A stretch of DNA of 64,000 nucleotides, from assembly GCA_910585555.1 (NCBI GenBank), contig CAJUFU010000003.1, positions 20,383-84,382 of the forward strand. Direction: 5' to 3'. The notes below the pieces were generated by a model. That model saw nothing but the letters and a program-made list of their open reading frames with translations. It was not told the DNA's origin and did not search any database. The stretch comes from an uncultured Lachnospiraceae bacterium (GTDB lineage: Bacteria > Bacillota > Clostridia > Lachnospirales > Lachnospiraceae). This document shows, in pieces, positions 56,721-64,000 of this stretch. The position numbers were made by a program, and so were the translations under genes. Each line of letters begins with the position of its first letter. The stretch's first letter is position 1.

Positions 56721-56778
56721 AGTTTTGTCTCCTCTCACATAACACATTCAGCACAATATCTTGTAGTTTGTCCAACCC

Positions 56779-56808
56779 AGTATACCACTATCTTCCATGA
56801 CGCGTCAA
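56779..56808 (-). promoter_or_regulatory. Promoter of the GH13 gene
   Basis: Minus-strand TTGACG (56803-56808) and TATACT (56779-56784), 18-base spacer. A GACGCGTC palindrome overlaps the -35. Confidence 0.7.
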
Positions 56809-57252
56809 ATTTTCTTTTTCGCATACAGCTTTTATAAATTGACCGATTCAGTTTCCTTTTTTATACACTGAAATCCGTTTGTCGACTTTTCCACAGCTTT
56901 TTATCCAAATTTTTTGAAAAATCCTTCAATATGGCAAAGAAATCCCCAATTTCCACAAAGTTATCCACATTGACATAGATGTCATATTATGGTGACCTTC
57001 CTAACTTTTTGTCAAAATCTGGATGTCATTTGCGGTTTTTTCTAACAGACAAATGTAGAACAATTTGTTTTTAGCACGAAATCCCTTCCCTTTCCTGTCA
57101 TATCCTGTTCCGGCAGAGTCAACCATAATACCGGCCTGACAAAGGAAGTCAATCTGTCAGACTGACTTTTCCACCATAAATCCAACAGTTTTAGAAAAAA
57201 TCCTGCTCTTTTCTTAATTGACCCGCTTGGATAATGTCAAAAAGTCCCTAAT
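56809..57252. other. Non-coding stretch with DnaA-box-like words
   Basis: No supported gene. Four DnaA-box-like words in the same direction lie within 83 bases: TTTTCCACA (56887), TTATCCAAA (56901), ATTTCCACA (56949) and the exact consensus TTATCCACA (56961); TTTTCCACC follows at 57167. The palindrome TGACATAGATGTCA is at 56971-56984. Not near dnaA/dnaN, so an origin is not claimed. Confidence 0.55.
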
Positions 57253-59787
57253 TTACAGCCACTCATCCCAAAAACGCTCCACTTTTCGACCTATTTGGTC
57301 AACTGTCACAACTTCATATTCCTGCCATTCCCGGGGAAATAATCTCTGATACGCAGGAGACAGAAACCGCTCATCGAGGAGCGCCACAATGCCAAAGTCT
57401 TCCGCCGTCCTGATCACACGTCCCGCCGCCTGCAGGACTTTGTTCATTCCCGGATAACGATAAGCATAGTCAAAGCCGTTCTCCCCCCAGCTGTCAAAAT
57501 ACTTCTTTAAGATTTCCCGCTCATCACACACCTGGGGAAGCCCCGTTCCTACAATAACGGCCCCGATCAGACTGTCATTCTTTAAATCGATTCCCTCCCC
57601 GAAGATGCCTCCCATCACGCAAAACCCCAGCAGGCTTCTTTCCTCTTCTATCTCAATATCCATACGGATAAGCGCCTGCAGGTCGTAGGCTGCATTTCCC
57701 GTAAAGCGGTTTAAAAAGGCCTCCCTGGCCTCCTCGTCCATATAATCTTCCTGCAGGATACACTCCACCAGCTCCTCTTGATTAAAATACTTCTGGTAAA
57801 TCTCATAAATCTGCCGCAAAAAGGCGTGAGAAGGGAAAAACAACAGATAATTGCCATGACGCTTTTCAATCACATGATGGATATAAGAGGCAATCCGGTA
57901 ATATTCCTCATCTCCTCTGCGGGTGTACCGGCTGGTCACATCGCTGCCGATATACAGGCCCAGCTTCTCCGGCCGAAAGACCGACCTGGCATAGACCTCA
58001 TAATCTCCCTCCTCGGCGCCCAAAAGCTTCTTATAATATTGAATCGGCAGAAGGGTTGCCGAGAACAGAATCGTACTTCTCCCCCGCATCATACAATTCT
58101 TAAGATTCTTTGCCGGATTGACGCAGAATAGCTTTACAATAAAGCTGCCATCCTCCTGCATCTGAGAATAAATCACATAGCTGTCGTCCAACAGCTCATA
58201 CATTTCCAGGAAATGAGATACCTCAAAATAGAAAGCCAAAATCTCCCTGCGCACAGGGCTGTCCTCATGCTCTTCCAGATAATCTTCGATGGAAGAGCTC
58301 AGACGAATCAGCGTCCGCACAAACCCTTCTATATTCTCCTCTATCCTGCAGGTTTCACACTCCCTTTTTAGATAAAGCAGTTCTCTGTTGCATTTGTCCA
58401 GATTTCCGGCAATCCGCCCGTCATAAGCCTTCACTGCCCTCTTAAGTTCCAGAAAATCCTCTTTGCGAAGCACCGCGCTGTACATATCCCTGCCCCGCTC
58501 CACCAGATTGTGGGCCTCGTCAATCAGGAAAACATATTCTCCCCTGACGCCTTCAGAAAAGAATCTGCGCAGATACACATGGGGATCAAACACATAATTG
58601 TAGTCGCATATCACCGCATCGGAAAACAGACTCATATCCAGACACATTTCAAAAGGACAAACCCGATGTTTCGCGGCATATTCCTCTATCTTTTCCCTCG
58701 TATAGCTGTCCTCATGGGTCAGAAGGTCAAACATAGCCTCGTTAATCCTGTCATAATGCCCCTTGGCATAAGGACAGTAAACCGGATTGCACTCCGCCTC
58801 TTCCATGAAGCAGATCTTGTCCCGGGCCGTTAAGATCACACTTTTTAACCGCAGACCCTGCTGCCGCAGCAGCGTAAGCGTATCATCCGCCACCGTGCGG
58901 GTAATGGTCTTCGCCGTCAGATAGAAGATTTTCTCACACAGCTGTTCTCCCATAGCCTTCAGGGCCGGAAACACTGTGGAAATCGTCTTACCCACCCCTG
59001 TGGGGGCTTCTATAAAAAGTTTCCGTTTATGATAAATCGTCTGATAGACATAGGTGACCAGTTCCTTCTGCCCCTCTCTGTAAGGAAAAGGAAACTTCAT
59101 CTGCCTGATGGACTCCTGTCTGGCTTTCTGCCACATAAAACTGTAATCCGCCCACTTACGGTACTGTGTCATCAGCTCCTGAAACCATACCGCAAGCTCA
59201 TGGTACATATAATCATAATGAAAATACCGGATTTCTTCCGTTTCCATATGACAATAGGTCATACGCACCCGGATATTTGTCAGATTTTGTTTCGCGGCAT
59301 AGATATAAGCATAGCATTTGGCCTGTGCTAAATGCACCGGCACGGGCCCCTTCATCTTCTTTACATCCTGAAAAGTTCCTTTGATTTCATCTATGATTAC
59401 ATCAACCGACTGAATGCTCTGGGGTTGTGACACCACAGCCACCGCTGATGAGTCCTCCTCTAAGGGCTGTGACATCACTTCCTCTATCCGAAGCTGTCTG
59501 GCCTTCTCAGAAAGACCTTCCCCGAAATGCGGCGAAACATCCCTAGATGTCTTCGTCAGGATTCCATCGGCACGCCCTTCCACCACAATCTCATATTCCC
59601 CGGCCTCATACACATAGCGCAAAGGCACCTCCGCCTGATACTCCGGTCCCATACGTCTCTGTATCATACGGTGGATACGTCCGCCCTCCTGCATGGCGTT
59701 GTCAGAAGCTACAGTTCTTCGATTGTCAATATTGCCGGAGCGCAGAATAAATTCCACAAGCCCTCTCACTGAAATGCGTATCTCCAT
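57253..59787 (-). CDS. ATP-dependent DNA helicase of the XPD/DinG type with N-terminal PD-(D/E)XK nuclease
   Basis: 844 residues. The first ~210 residues are a RecB/Cas4-like nuclease: D74 in VEGRADGI, E134 and K136 in DEIKGT, Q155 in AQAKCYAY. Residues ~230-844 are an XPD-like helicase: Walker A EAPTGVGKT (260-268), iron-sulfur Cys candidates C326, C333, C338, C377 and C382, DEAH box LIDEAHN (~421), and a C-terminal motor with QAAGRVIRT (motif VI). It probably repairs or processes DNA. Monocistronic; ATG after AAGGAAACAGGG. Confidence 0.9.
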   Translation of the reverse strand: MEIRISVRGLVEFILRSGNIDNRRTVASDNAMQEGGRIHRMIQRRMGPEYQAEVPLRYVYEAGEYEIVVEGRADGILTKTSRDVSPHFGEGLSEKARQLRIEEVMSQPLEEDSSAVAVVSQPQSIQSVDVIIDEIKGTFQDVKKMKGPVPVHLAQAKCYAYIYAAKQNLTNIRVRMTYCHMETEEIRYFHYDYMYHELAVWFQELMTQYRKWADYSFMWQKARQESIRQMKFPFPYREGQKELVTYVYQTIYHKRKLFIEAPTGVGKTISTVFPALKAMGEQLCEKIFYLTAKTITRTVADDTLTLLRQQGLRLKSVILTARDKICFMEEAECNPVYCPYAKGHYDRINEAMFDLLTHEDSYTREKIEEYAAKHRVCPFEMCLDMSLFSDAVICDYNYVFDPHVYLRRFFSEGVRGEYVFLIDEAHNLVERGRDMYSAVLRKEDFLELKRAVKAYDGRIAGNLDKCNRELLYLKRECETCRIEENIEGFVRTLIRLSSSIEDYLEEHEDSPVRREILAFYFEVSHFLEMYELLDDSYVIYSQMQEDGSFIVKLFCVNPAKNLKNCMMRGRSTILFSATLLPIQYYKKLLGAEEGDYEVYARSVFRPEKLGLYIGSDVTSRYTRRGDEEYYRIASYIHHVIEKRHGNYLLFFPSHAFLRQIYEIYQKYFNQEELVECILQEDYMDEEAREAFLNRFTGNAAYDLQALIRMDIEIEEERSLLGFCVMGGIFGEGIDLKNDSLIGAVIVGTGLPQVCDEREILKKYFDSWGENGFDYAYRYPGMNKVLQAAGRVIRTAEDFGIVALLDERFLSPAYQRLFPREWQEYEVVTVDQIGRKVERFWDEWL

Positions 59788-59853
59788 CCCTGTTTCCTTC
59801 CCATCTCCATGTCTGCCCCAGTCAATGCCCCACTGTCCTTATCTTTACAATAC

Positions 59854-59897
59854 AAAAACTCCCTATGTAAGATATTACGCCATCTTACATAGGGAGT
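59854..59897 (-). terminator. Rho-independent terminator of the HPr-like gene
   Basis: On the minus strand ACTCCCTATGTAAGAT pairs perfectly with ATCTTACATAGGGAGT around an 8-base loop, followed by five T residues. Lies 26 bases after the HPr-like stop codon. Confidence 0.92.
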
Positions 59898-59922
59898 CAA
59901 CGTGACACGTTCCTGCACCAAT

Positions 59923-60147
59923 CTATACTGCTACTGCAAATTTTTGGAGATAGCTCTCAAATTCCGCATCGTAGCCGTTATACGCAACGGTTAAAATCTG
60001 ATTGAAATTAAGCCCCAACACGCCAATAATGGATTTTGCATCCACGATAAACCTGTTGTAAGAGATATCCACATCAAATGCGCATTTACTTGCTGCAGAC
60101 ACGAAGTCCTTTACCTCATTTGGTCTCAATTTGATCTTGTGTTGCAT
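59923..60147 (-). CDS. HPr-like protein lacking the phospho-histidine (Crh-like)
   Basis: 74 residues from the ATG at 60147 (AAGGAAGG upstream). Alignment by eye to HPr: LRPNEVKDFVSAASKCAFDV matches the region around HPr His15-Lys25, but Lys/Leu stand where HARP would be; the RP is kept. AKSIIGVLGLNF matches the Ser46 region (SKSIMGV), so the regulatory serine is present (S39). Loss of His15 with the Ser kept is the pattern of Crh, a catabolite-repression partner of CcpA; alternatively a diverged HPr. Monocistronic, with its own promoter and terminator. Confidence 0.82.
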   Translation of the reverse strand: MQHKIKLRPNEVKDFVSAASKCAFDVDISYNRFIVDAKSIIGVLGLNFNQILTVAYNGYDAEFESYLQKFAVAV

Positions 60148-60226
60148 AACCTTCACCTTCCTTTTCATGTTATGTATGCAAAAGGCATACATAGAAAAAA
60201 CGTTTTCAGTCTCCTCATTGGAGTAA

Positions 60227-60254
60227 ATTATACACGTTTATTTTCTTTTGTAAA
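60227..60254 (-). promoter_or_regulatory. Promoter of the HPr-like gene
   Basis: Minus-strand TTTACA (60249-60254) and TATAAT (60227-60232), 16-base spacer, about 80 bases before the start codon. Confidence 0.75.
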
Positions 60255-60389
60255 GGAACATTTTTGCGCCCTTTTTTCACACGGTTTTGGCATTTTTTTG
60301 CAATCTTACCAATATCTTTTGAGAATCAAAACTATTTTGATGACATCTGACTATAAAGTCCTTGCTCAAGACTCTTGTGAAAGCACATT

Positions 60390-61178
60390 TTATTCATTTT
60401 TTTGGAATTCCACCATATAATCTTGGTAACGATAGGCGCACATCTGTCTTTGCAGACGTCTGTTTTCCCGCTCTTTGATTCCTATCGTCTCATGAAAAGC
60501 CTTAAATAATTCCTGATACGCTTCCTCTTTGGCGGACCACTTTAACAGCTCCGGGCAGACATCCTCTCCCGCAGACACCAGATACCACTCCTCCTTCGCA
60601 GGATGTACCCCAAAAAGCTTCCGATTCTCATCATAAATCATAAAGTTTTCCGGACATAACCGGTCTGCGAAATGGGGCATGATAAAAGGAATCACATTGT
60701 TTCTCGGTCCAATCCTGGAAAACAGGACGCCTTGTTCCAATTCCTGAAAACGGATAAATTCCGTCTCATAATGGGCCTCGTTAGCCGTATAACGTGCCAG
60801 CTCAAAAGTCCTTCCCACATAAGGATTTCTCAAATTCTCCATCACGCGCCTGCCGCTGCCGGCTGTAATGGCATCTACCACAGCCTTGTAGACCGACTCC
60901 CCCTTATCCGGATAACAGGAGGCCGCCGCCCGGCATAGTGTATGATACACATGATCTCCCAGTCTCTTTTGTAATGTACGGGCCACCTTCTCAGTCTTGA
61001 CCAGATCAGGAGAAATATGCACATAGACTGCAAATAATCTGTAATTATCCTCCTCGCCCACCTGAATATGCACATGCTCATGCCCCTCCCGCAAGGCATA
61101 GGCCTCATATATTCCGGTAAAGATTCCTTCCAGAGAGTCCTCGCAGACCAGATATTTTTCTTCCATATATAATGACAC
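60390..61178 (-). CDS. TIGR03915-type putative DNA repair/metabolism protein
   Basis: 262 residues. YLVCEDSLEGIFTGIYEAYALREGH at the start, ARYTANEAHYETEFIRFQELEQG, FIMPHFADRLCPENFMIYDE. This family is always found next to the TIGR03916 radical-SAM protein, as here (17 bases after it). It is predicted to act on DNA, but its chemistry is not established. The start may be GTG at 61178 (AAAGG three bases upstream) or ATG at 61166. Confidence 0.88.
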   Translation of the reverse strand: MSLYMEEKYLVCEDSLEGIFTGIYEAYALREGHEHVHIQVGEEDNYRLFAVYVHISPDLVKTEKVARTLQKRLGDHVYHTLCRAAASCYPDKGESVYKAVVDAITAGSGRRVMENLRNPYVGRTFELARYTANEAHYETEFIRFQELEQGVLFSRIGPRNNVIPFIMPHFADRLCPENFMIYDENRKLFGVHPAKEEWYLVSAGEDVCPELLKWSAKEEAYQELFKAFHETIGIKERENRRLQRQMCAYRYQDYMVEFQKNE

Positions 61179-61195
61179 GCACCTTTCTTTATTCT

Positions 61196-62497
61196 CTACG
61201 AAAACAATGACATCTGCTGATAAATGACTCCATCGGTCATAAAAGGCAGCTTTTCTCCCCTTCCCATCTGGTTCTGATAGGTCAGATTCCGCACAATATA
61301 ATTTTCCTCTATTTTGGTGGGATACATCATCCTGCCGTTACAGGTAATAAAATACAGGGCTCTTTTCAAAACCACTCCAATCTTCTTCAAATCTTCAAAA
61401 GTCAGACTGCCAAATCTTCTGGCACTGACAATTCTTCTGGCGCTCTTGACACCCACACCGGGTATCCGAAGAAGAAGTTTATAATCCGCACGATTGATTT
61501 CCACCGGAAAGATTTCCAGATGCCGCACCGCCCAGTCTGCTTTGGGATCGATTGCCGTATTAAAGTTAGGTCTGTCCACTGTCAATAATTCATCCACCTT
61601 AAAGTCATAGAACCTAAGCAGCCAGTCTGCCTGATACAGCCTATGTTCCCGAAGTAACGGCGGACCCCCTGCGAGAGCCGGCAGGTCTTTGTCCTCATTC
61701 ACATTCACAAAAGCCGAATAGTAAACCCTCTTTAAAGAAAACTTATCATATAAATTCTCCGCCACCGACATAATTTGATAATCGCTCTCCGGCAGAGCGC
61801 CGATTACCATCTGGGTGGACTGTCCCGCCTCACAAAAATGGGGCGCGTGTCTATATAGCGTGATTTCATTCTTATTCTCCACAATTCCATTCTGAATCTG
61901 CCGCATGGGTTTTAAAATATTCCTGCGGTGCTTATTGGGCGCCATCGCCCTGAGTCCTTCCGCCGTGGCCATTTCCAGATTAACACTCATCCGGTCCGCC
62001 AGATACCCTGCACGCTGTATCAAAAGCGGGTCTGCCCCCGGTATCGCCTTGACATGAATATACCCCTGAAAACGGTACACGCTCCGCAGCTTATGCACGG
62101 TCTCACAAATCAGCTCCATGGTATAGTTGGGACTGTAAAGGATGCCGGAGCTTAAGAATAAACCTTCTATATAATTGCGCCGGTAAAATTCCATCGTCAG
62201 CTCACACACTTCGTCCGGGGTGAAAGATGCCCGCGGCACGTCATTAGAACATCGGTTGACACAATAGCGGCAGTCATATATACACTCGTTGGTAAACAAA
62301 ATTTTTAAAAGAGACACACATCTACCGTCCGCCGCAAAACTGTGGCATAAACCGGCCGCCACGGTATTGCCCAGCCCCTGTCCATCATTCTTCCTGGAAG
62401 AACCGCTGGAACTGCAGGATACATCATATTTTGCCGCATCCCCTAATATTTTCAGTTTATCCATAACCGACATCTGCGGTGAAATTCTAACTTCCAT
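61196..62497 (-). CDS. TIGR03916-type radical-SAM putative DNA modification/repair protein
   Basis: About 433 residues. The radical-SAM cluster CIYDCRYC (CX3CX2C) is near residue 76, with GLFLSSGI and MSVNLEMATAEGL; a helix-hairpin-helix DNA-binding motif (LLRIPGVGVKSARRIVSAR) is near 355. Start at ATG 62497 because GGAG stands five bases before it; the open frame runs 30 residues further without a site. Two LexA-type boxes flank its promoter, supporting an SOS role. Forms an operon with the TIGR03915 gene. Confidence 0.93.
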   Translation of the reverse strand: MEVRISPQMSVMDKLKILGDAAKYDVSCSSSGSSRKNDGQGLGNTVAAGLCHSFAADGRCVSLLKILFTNECIYDCRYCVNRCSNDVPRASFTPDEVCELTMEFYRRNYIEGLFLSSGILYSPNYTMELICETVHKLRSVYRFQGYIHVKAIPGADPLLIQRAGYLADRMSVNLEMATAEGLRAMAPNKHRRNILKPMRQIQNGIVENKNEITLYRHAPHFCEAGQSTQMVIGALPESDYQIMSVAENLYDKFSLKRVYYSAFVNVNEDKDLPALAGGPPLLREHRLYQADWLLRFYDFKVDELLTVDRPNFNTAIDPKADWAVRHLEIFPVEINRADYKLLLRIPGVGVKSARRIVSARRFGSLTFEDLKKIGVVLKRALYFITCNGRMMYPTKIEENYIVRNLTYQNQMGRGEKLPFMTDGVIYQQMSLFS

Positions 62498-62660
62498 CTT
62501 TTCTCCATTTCGAAACATTTTACGCTGAGGACGCGGGCAGAATTTGTAATTTTCCGAAGAAATACTCCCATTCTCCTCTGCAGTCAACAGAATTTGTAAC
62601 GCTTCTACACACAGTAATGTCTTAACTTTGACTATGCAGGGACATTACATCCATAATCTA

Positions 62661-62733
62661 TGAACATATGTTTGTCCTTATTATCATACCATCTTCGTGC
62701 CTCCATAGCAATAGTTTTTAGAACATTTGTTCT
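62661..62733 (-). promoter_or_regulatory. Promoter with two LexA-type (SOS) boxes
   Basis: Minus-strand TTGCTA (62706-62711) and TATGAT (62683-62688), 17-base spacer. GAACATATGTTTG (box 1, 62662-62674) lies just downstream of the -10, and GAACATTTGTTC (box 2, 62721-62732) just upstream of the -35. The Gram-positive LexA consensus is GAAC-N4-GTTC. Confidence 0.8.
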
Positions 62734-62783
62734 TATTTTCTGCCGTAGTCATGAAACAATACATGCAATACCTTCAAGCATTC

Positions 62784-62814
62784 AAAAAGAGCGCACAGCT
62801 TACACTGCGCGCTC
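62784..62814 (-). terminator. Rho-independent terminator of the Rpn gene
   Basis: On the minus strand GAGCGCGCAG pairs with CTGTGCGCTC around TGTAAG, followed by five T residues. Lies just after the Rpn stop codon. Confidence 0.88.
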
Positions 62815-62827
62815 CTGCACCACTACA

Positions 62828-63799
62828 TCACAAATTGCGATGACAAGTATGATAATCCGCCGACAGTACGGATACCATCTCCTCAATGACAGATCTCTCC
62901 TCCTCTAGTTCCTCTGCAATTTCCGGAACCGTCTTTCCTTTGACCAGCTTCTTTTGTACCATCTCCTCTAACTTTTCCCGCCGTCCTCTTTCCCGGCCGA
63001 TCCTCTCCCCAGCTTCCATACCTTCTTCCCTGCCCTCGCGAAAGGTATTTTTCAGGTGTTTCTTCTCATCATATTCTGTTAAGAGCATATGCAGGACCAC
63101 TCCTTTCTCCGTAAGCAGGATGTCCGTAAGAATCCCTCTCTCGATACAGCTGTCAATCGCTGTGTGTACCGCCTCTTCCCGGCGCATCCCCTTCCTGATA
63201 TTTTCCTCTACCTCAGACGACAACTCCGAATACTCCCACAAACGGTGGCACTTATCCATTAGAGGCTGGTTATATCCCCGGTTAATATTGATCACTTCGC
63301 ATGTGCACTCCAGACATCCGCTGCCGCGCCCTGCTGAAAAAGAATCGGACAAATAAAGCAGCAGATTATCTCCGTGCATACCGCTTCCATTATAAAAGAC
63401 AATATACACCGGTGTAGGCAGTTCTATCCGGCCTCTTCCATAGATATCATCCCCGCGGGCGCTCACCAAACCCTCGAACTGCTGGGCAAAGTATAGTAAT
63501 CCGCGCAGAGGCATATTAGGGTTCCAAGTGCTCTGATGCTCATACAGATTGATATGACTGCCAATAATAAAGGACAAATCATTCTTCATCTTCATGAATA
63601 TCACATCTTCCATGGTAACCACTTCCAGTTCTTCTGCATTCTTATATGTACTGCCATTTAATGCGTTATAAAGTTCCAGAAGATCTTTCTTATCCCGAAA
63701 AAGGCGCCTGAAAAGCACATCCTTATACTTACGGTTAAACCATATATTTCTCCACCAGTTCCCATGCCTGTACCACTGTTTCACATTTCGTTTTGTCAT
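62828..63799 (-). CDS. Rpn-family PD-(D/E)XK nuclease/transposase-like protein
   Basis: About 323 residues. The N-terminal nuclease region has the Rpn pattern KDVLFRRLFRDKKDLLELYNALNG, DLSFIIGSHINLYEHQST with the acidic ED/D/EHQ residues, and NPNMPLRGLLYFAQQFEG. The C-terminus is a charged coil ending EEGMEAGERIGRERGRREKLEE. Rpn proteins promote RecA-independent recombination in E. coli; many are listed as transposases without being mobile. Start at ATG 63799 (GGAGGAAAAT). Confidence 0.87.
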   Translation of the reverse strand: MTKRNVKQWYRHGNWWRNIWFNRKYKDVLFRRLFRDKKDLLELYNALNGSTYKNAEELEVVTMEDVIFMKMKNDLSFIIGSHINLYEHQSTWNPNMPLRGLLYFAQQFEGLVSARGDDIYGRGRIELPTPVYIVFYNGSGMHGDNLLLYLSDSFSAGRGSGCLECTCEVININRGYNQPLMDKCHRLWEYSELSSEVEENIRKGMRREEAVHTAIDSCIERGILTDILLTEKGVVLHMLLTEYDEKKHLKNTFREGREEGMEAGERIGRERGRREKLEEMVQKKLVKGKTVPEIAEELEEERSVIEEMVSVLSADYHTCHRNL

Positions 63800-64000
63800 A
63801 TATTTTCCTCCATTATACAGTTTTTGCAGACTGAATACAAGGAAATCTTTCAGGTATTTTATAAAAGTTGTAACAGTTCGGGAAGCATCAGACAAAACCA
63901 AACTACCAATCCCGAAGAACCTTTTGATTCAGCCAAGTAACAACAAAGGGACCATTTCCGAAACCGGAAAGAACCTTAAAGACGGAGACCCCTCCGAAGA
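63800..64000. other. Non-coding end of the window
   Basis: No supported gene in this stretch. It holds the upstream region of the Rpn gene and a G/C-rich end with small hairpins such as CCGAAACCGG at 63957-63968. An element or gene continuing past 64000 cannot be judged. Confidence 0.4.

Noticed and set aside
56887..56969. Replication origin
   Set aside because: Only a few DnaA-like words, no dnaA/dnaN/rpmH genes, no clear unwinding element.
62828..63799. Active transposon
   Set aside because: Rpn-family proteins are often called transposases, but no terminal inverted repeats or target duplications are visible.

Overview
The window looks like chromosome of a spore-forming, gut-type Clostridia, most likely a Lachnospiraceae. 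The evidence is the sporulation genes (spoIIAA-spoIIAB-sigF, spoVAA-VAB-VAC), a T-box-controlled valS, mannan and dextran utilisation genes (GH130 phosphorylases with a cellobiose 2-epimerase, GH66), YesM/YesN-type regulation and many strong AGGAGG-type ribosome binding sites. There is no prophage, integrase, IS transposase, CRISPR array, rRNA or tRNA gene. About 50 protein genes are supported, most on the minus strand.

Layout. 0-5.2 kb: the 3' end of a hybrid histidine kinase fused to a DegV domain, facing an OmpR-type response regulator and its kinase. 5.2-9.5 kb: a TetM/EF-G-like GTPase fused to a YacP/Rae1-type NYN nuclease, then an AT-rich AlbA_2/winged-helix gene with a 12-bp microsatellite. 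9.5-14.9 kb: cobS, two GNAT enzymes, a DUF512 radical-SAM-like protein, an FMN alpha-hydroxy-acid dehydrogenase and an orphan CbiD C-terminal-half protein, with a 208-bp nested palindrome in between. 15-18.8 kb: spoVAA-VAB-VAC converging on the spoIIA operon. 19-26.8 kb: zinc-ribbon TPR protein, a 49-aa gene, folC, a FapA-like protein and valS with promoter and T-box. 26.8-35.4 kb: GH66 with an MsmEFG-like ABC importer and a divergent YesM/YesN pair. 35.5-45.3 kb: a CmpB-like membrane protein, ECF S component, EamA protein, the PadR-HAAS-DUF4097-PspC envelope operon, TrkH/TrkA potassium uptake and an HTH-TPR regulator. 45.4-51.3 kb: cellobiose 2-epimerase and two GH130 phosphorylases, with AraC and LacI regulators. 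51.4-56.7 kb: a heterodimeric ABC exporter behind a short leader ORF and hairpin, and a GH13 enzyme. 57-64 kb: a PD-(D/E)XK/XPD helicase, an HPr-like protein lacking the active histidine, a probable SOS-controlled radical-SAM DNA-repair pair, and an Rpn-family nuclease.

Working together: in the mannan module the epimerase turns mannobiose into mannosyl-glucose and the GH130 enzymes phosphorolyse it and longer manno-oligosaccharides. The GH66/ABC/YesMN block would sense, import and cleave alpha-1,6-glucans. SpoIIAA/AB/SigF form the forespore partner-switch, and SpoVA proteins take part in dipicolinate movement. The best leads for new biology are the ribosomal GTPase-nuclease fusion, the kinase-receiver-DegV fusion, the leader ORF before the ABC exporter, the two nested palindromic elements and the LexA-like boxes flanking the TIGR03916/TIGR03915 promoter. 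All functions are inferred from reading the sequence; no database search was run.
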